Shown here piece after piece: positions 5,696 to 7,308 of a DNA stretch of 7,308 bases; positions within the stretch are counted from its first letter, which is position 1; each line of letters starts with the position of its first letter. Under the pieces are notes generated by a model, which worked only from the letters and a program-made list of their open reading frames with translations, did not search any database and had not been told where the DNA came from. Position numbers and translations under genes: made by a program. Source of the DNA: JAVKSM01 sp039583705 (lineage in GTDB: Bacteria; Actinomycetota; Actinomycetes; Mycobacteriales; Pseudonocardiaceae); assembly GCA_039583705.1 (NCBI GenBank), contig JAVKSM010000135.1, positions 1-7,308 of the forward strand, written 5' to 3'.

Positions 5696-6427
5696 ATGCC
5701 GGTCAACCTTCCCACCGCCAAGGACGTGCGGGACGCGCGCGCCCGGGCGACCAAGGCCCTCAACGAGAACCTCGAACCGGTCCGGGCACCGTTCCTGGCC
5801 TGGGTGGGCGCCAACGACTGGGCCGCCAGCGCCGTCCGTGGGGCGCTGCAGCGGGCCCGCACCCGCGCCGAGGCGGTCCAGGGTCAGCTTCCCCGCGACC
5901 TCGACGAGTTGCGGGGCCAACTGCGCCGTGAGGAACTGGGCAAGCTGGCGCAGAGCTACCGCTCGGCGGCTCGTGACACCTACCAGGACCTGGTGCGGCG
6001 CGGCGAGGCCACCGTCGAGCGGCTGCGGAGCCGGCCCCCGGTCAAACGGGTGCTCGACAGGCTCGATGAGGTCTCGGATCAGGTCGAGGGCCGCGTCGAG
6101 GAGATGGTCGAGGACTTCCGCAAGCGCGGCACCGACGCGCTGGGCCGGCTGGGCCGGACGACCCGATCGGCCGGCGAGCAGACGGCCCGCACCACCCAGC
6201 GCCTCGGCAACCGCGCCGCCGAGGCCGTCAGCGACGCCGGTGAGGACGTCGCCGAGGCCGTGACCGAGGCCGGTGAGGACGTCGCCCGCGCCACCCGCGG
6301 CACGACCCGCAAGGCCGCCAACCGGGTGACGCCCGCCAAGCCGGCGACGCACCGCAGCGCCCCGAAGCGGCCGGCTGGCGACACCGGGGCGCACCGGGCC
6401 GGGCACACCGGGACCCACGAGGGCTGA
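5696..6427 (+). CDS. HbhA/MLDS-like helical protein (heparin-binding haemagglutinin homologue)
   Basis: 243 aa, longer than mycobacterial HbhA (199 aa), with no signal peptide or membrane segment. Homology rests on residues 60-113: LPRDLDELRGQLRREEL and YQDLVRRGEATVERLRSR correspond closely, as I recall it, to the HbhA segment with LPEQLTELREKF and YNELVERGEAALERLRSQ. The protein is nearly all charged helix, and the region to about 145 is likely coiled coil. Residues 147-212 form six 11-residue repeats. The C-terminal tail (about 203-243) holds R, K, P, T, G and four His but only three Lys, unlike the lysine-rich heparin-binding tail of HbhA. Family roles include adhesion, and in Rhodococcus coating of lipid droplets and control of their size; a cytoplasmic lipid-surface role seems more likely here than adhesion. 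It is second in an operon with the XRE regulator. Confidence 0.87.
   Translation: MPVNLPTAKDVRDARARATKALNENLEPVRAPFLAWVGANDWAASAVRGALQRARTRAEAVQGQLPRDLDELRGQLRREELGKLAQSYRSAARDTYQDLVRRGEATVERLRSRPPVKRVLDRLDEVSDQVEGRVEEMVEDFRKRGTDALGRLGRTTRSAGEQTARTTQRLGNRAAEAVSDAGEDVAEAVTEAGEDVARATRGTTRKAANRVTPAKPATHRSAPKRPAGDTGAHRAGHTGTHEG
6134..6331 (+). repeat. Six 11-residue (33-bp) repeats in the HbhA-like protein
   Basis: Residues 147-212 divide into six 11-mers: DALGRLGRTTR, SAGEQTARTTQ, RLGNRAAEAVS, DAGEDVAEAVT, EAGEDVARATR, GTTRKAANRVT. The fourth and fifth share an identical 18-bp core at 6236-6253 and 6269-6286, exactly 33 bp apart, showing a recent duplication. An 11-residue period gives three helical turns, as in lipid-surface-binding amphipathic helices. 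Confidence 0.65.
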
Positions 6428-6450
6428 GAACCGCGCCGGGTTGGTGGGAG

Positions 6451-6472
6451 GACAGCGGAGCTCGCCGCTGTC
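6451..6472. terminator. Perfect 8-bp stem-loop between the HbhA-like and DUF2516 genes
   Basis: GACAGCGG (6451-6458) pairs perfectly with CCGCTGTC (6465-6472) around a 6-nt loop. It lies 23 nt after the HbhA-like stop and 24 nt before the next start. No T-run follows, so it may be a U-less terminator, as often proposed in actinobacteria. It also covers the -35 region of the DUF2516 promoter and could be an operator instead. Confidence 0.45.
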
Positions 6473-6484
6473 GCGGCCCCCGCG

Positions 6485-6490
6485 TAGGCT
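6485..6490 (+). promoter_or_regulatory. -10 box (TAGGCT) for a leaderless DUF2516 transcript
   Basis: TAGGCT fits TAnnnT and ends 6 nt before GTG 6497, the same spacing as at the ATPase gene. No Shine-Dalgarno sequence is present. The -35 region would fall inside the stem-loop at 6451-6472 and has no recognisable box. Confidence 0.55.
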
Positions 6491-6496
6491 TGCCGC

Positions 6497-6793
6497 GTGG
6501 GCGTGTTGTCGCAGCTCGACCAGTGGATCCTCAGGGTGATCTGGTTCGCGGGCATGCCGCTCGGGCTGTTCGCCTTCATCCACGCCCTCATGCAGCGCTC
6601 CGACGCCTTCACCGCCGCCGACAAGCTCAGCAAACCGGCGTGGCTGGGCATCACCGGGGCCGGCCTGGTGGTGCTCGTGCTCCTGCCGGGGCCAATGACG
6701 ATCATCTGGATCGCGGGACTGGTCGCCGTGCTCGTCTACCTCATCGACGTGCGCCCGCGTGTCGTCGAGGTTCAGCGCGGCCCCCGCTGGTGA
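6497..6793 (+). CDS. DUF2516 family small membrane protein
   Basis: 98 aa. Three hydrophobic segments at about 11-31 (ILRVIWFAGMPLGLFAFIHAL), 48-64 (AWLGITGAGLVVLVLLP) and 67-84 (MTIIWIAGLVAVLVYLID), with the loop RSDAFTAADKLSKPAW between the first two and a short basic tail after the typical DVRP. The function of DUF2516 is not known. In mycobacteria the gene after hbhA (Rv0476 as I recall) encodes a small membrane protein of this kind, so the position fits. It is transcribed from its own likely promoter and separated from the HbhA-like gene by a stem-loop, so it is probably not simply co-transcribed. It converges with the DUF2505 gene. Confidence 0.85.
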   Translation: MGVLSQLDQWILRVIWFAGMPLGLFAFIHALMQRSDAFTAADKLSKPAWLGITGAGLVVLVLLPGPMTIIWIAGLVAVLVYLIDVRPRVVEVQRGPRW

Positions 6794-6842
6794 CCCGGCG
6801 CACTCATGGGCCACCCGGGCATGCCGGCCGCCTGGCCAGGTG
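6794..6842. terminator. Convergent intergenic gap with short GC-rich palindromes
   Basis: The 49 bp between two convergent genes hold GGCATGCC (6818-6825) and the perfect palindrome CCTGGCCAGG (6831-6840), plus GGCCA/TGGCC arms (6809-6813 and 6833-6837) that could close a larger hairpin. There is no T-run on either strand. A bidirectional terminator is expected here, but the structure is weak evidence. Confidence 0.3.
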
Positions 6843-7308
6843 CTATCCCGGCGCCCTTCCCTGAGACATCCACCGCAGGGTGAACGCGGTTTCCTGATCG
6901 AGCAGCCACACCAGGTTGTCGGCGATCACGGCCTCCAGCCTGGCGCCGAGCAACGGCACGTTCATCCTCGTCGCCCCGTCGACGACCAGTTCCGAGCCCC
7001 CGCCGGGGAGGTCGAAGAGCCGCATGGTGCCGCGGATCCAGCCCGGCACGCCGCGCACGCCGGCCTCGACGGTTCCGGCGTAGTCACCGGGAGCGGACCG
7101 ACGCCAGGTCTCGCTGCGCTCGACGGCGAGGTCAGCCGGCGCGAAACCGCGCACGATCGGCGGCAGGTTCGCCGCCGGGACCCCGTGGCGGATGCGGTAG
7201 GCGGCGGCGCCGTCGGCGGCGGAGTACTCGAGCACGGCCGCGCCCGGGCCGCCGAGTTCGCGCAGCCGGGCGACGAGGTAGTCCCGGTCCACCAGCGTGG
7301 CGTAGACC
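6843..7308 (-). CDS. DUF2505 family protein (SRPBCC/START-like fold), N-terminus beyond right edge
   Basis: About 154 codons are visible on the minus strand, ending at TAG 6845-6843. The frame stays open to the edge with VYATLVDRDYLVARLRELGG, which is internal sequence of the family, so a GTG at 7292 is not the true start and roughly ten residues are missing. Features: GGPGA after the first helix, the strand/loop LPPIVRGF, an ETW strand, GVPGWIRGTMRL, and the C-terminal VPLLGARLEAVIADNLVWLLDQE, which matches the long terminal helix of START-like proteins that closes over a hydrophobic pocket. The last residues (TAFTLRWMS) fit the family ending. Ligand and role are unknown. It converges on the DUF2516 gene and belongs to a different transcript. 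Confidence 0.82.
   Translation of the reverse strand, partial: VYATLVDRDYLVARLRELGGPGAAVLEYSAADGAAAYRIRHGVPAANLPPIVRGFAPADLAVERSETWRRSAPGDYAGTVEAGVRGVPGWIRGTMRLFDLPGGGSELVVDGATRMNVPLLGARLEAVIADNLVWLLDQETAFTLRWMSQGRAPG

Noticed and set aside
5552..6814. Minus-strand open frame (420 codons) across the HbhA-like and DUF2516 genes
   Set aside because: It spans two independent plus-strand genes and their intergenic promoter, and its translation is low-complexity Gly/Ala/Arg.

Overview
The window is very GC-rich. Coding third positions are almost all G or C, GTG starts are common, and several genes start directly behind a TAnnnT-type -10 box. These traits, together with the gene families present, point to a high-GC actinobacterium of the Mycobacteriales/Pseudonocardiales type; the species cannot be named from this sequence. 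I see no rRNA, tRNA, CRISPR array, transposase or integrase.

Layout from left to right: (1) the 5' part of a secreted, repeat-bearing protein on the minus strand (1-273, cut by the window edge); (2) a 220-bp divergent intergenic region; (3) a plus-strand DUF445 membrane-anchored protein (494-1834); (4) a DrrA-type ABC ATPase (1905-2918) translationally coupled to its DrrB-type permease (2915-3880); (5) a cytochrome P450 (3903-5132) 22 bp further on; (6) an XRE/HTH regulator (5233-5643) preceded by a perfect 7-3-7 palindrome that overlaps a good -35/-10 promoter; (7) an HbhA/MLDS-like helical protein (5696-6427); (8) a DUF2516 small membrane protein (6497-6793); (9) a convergent DUF2505 (SRPBCC-like) gene on the minus strand (6843-7308, N-terminus beyond the edge).

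From memory, the order DUF445 / XRE regulator / HbhA / DUF2516 matches the mycobacterial block Rv0473-Rv0476. The DrrAB-P450 group therefore looks like an accessory cassette inside an otherwise conserved block. The ATPase and permease would form a two-component ABC-2 exporter of the anthracycline/hydrophobic drug class. The P450 may modify a small molecule related to that exporter's substrate, but no redox partner or biosynthetic gene is present to show this.

The best candidate for a small functional system is the regulator plus HbhA-like gene. Related pairs in Rhodococcus (MLDSR and MLDS) link lipid-droplet coating to transcription. Here the HbhA-like protein has a C-terminal region with a clear 11-residue repeat, like lipid-surface-binding amphipathic helices, and lacks the lysine-rich tail of mycobacterial HbhA. 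The rest of the window is ordinary conserved actinobacterial gene content.
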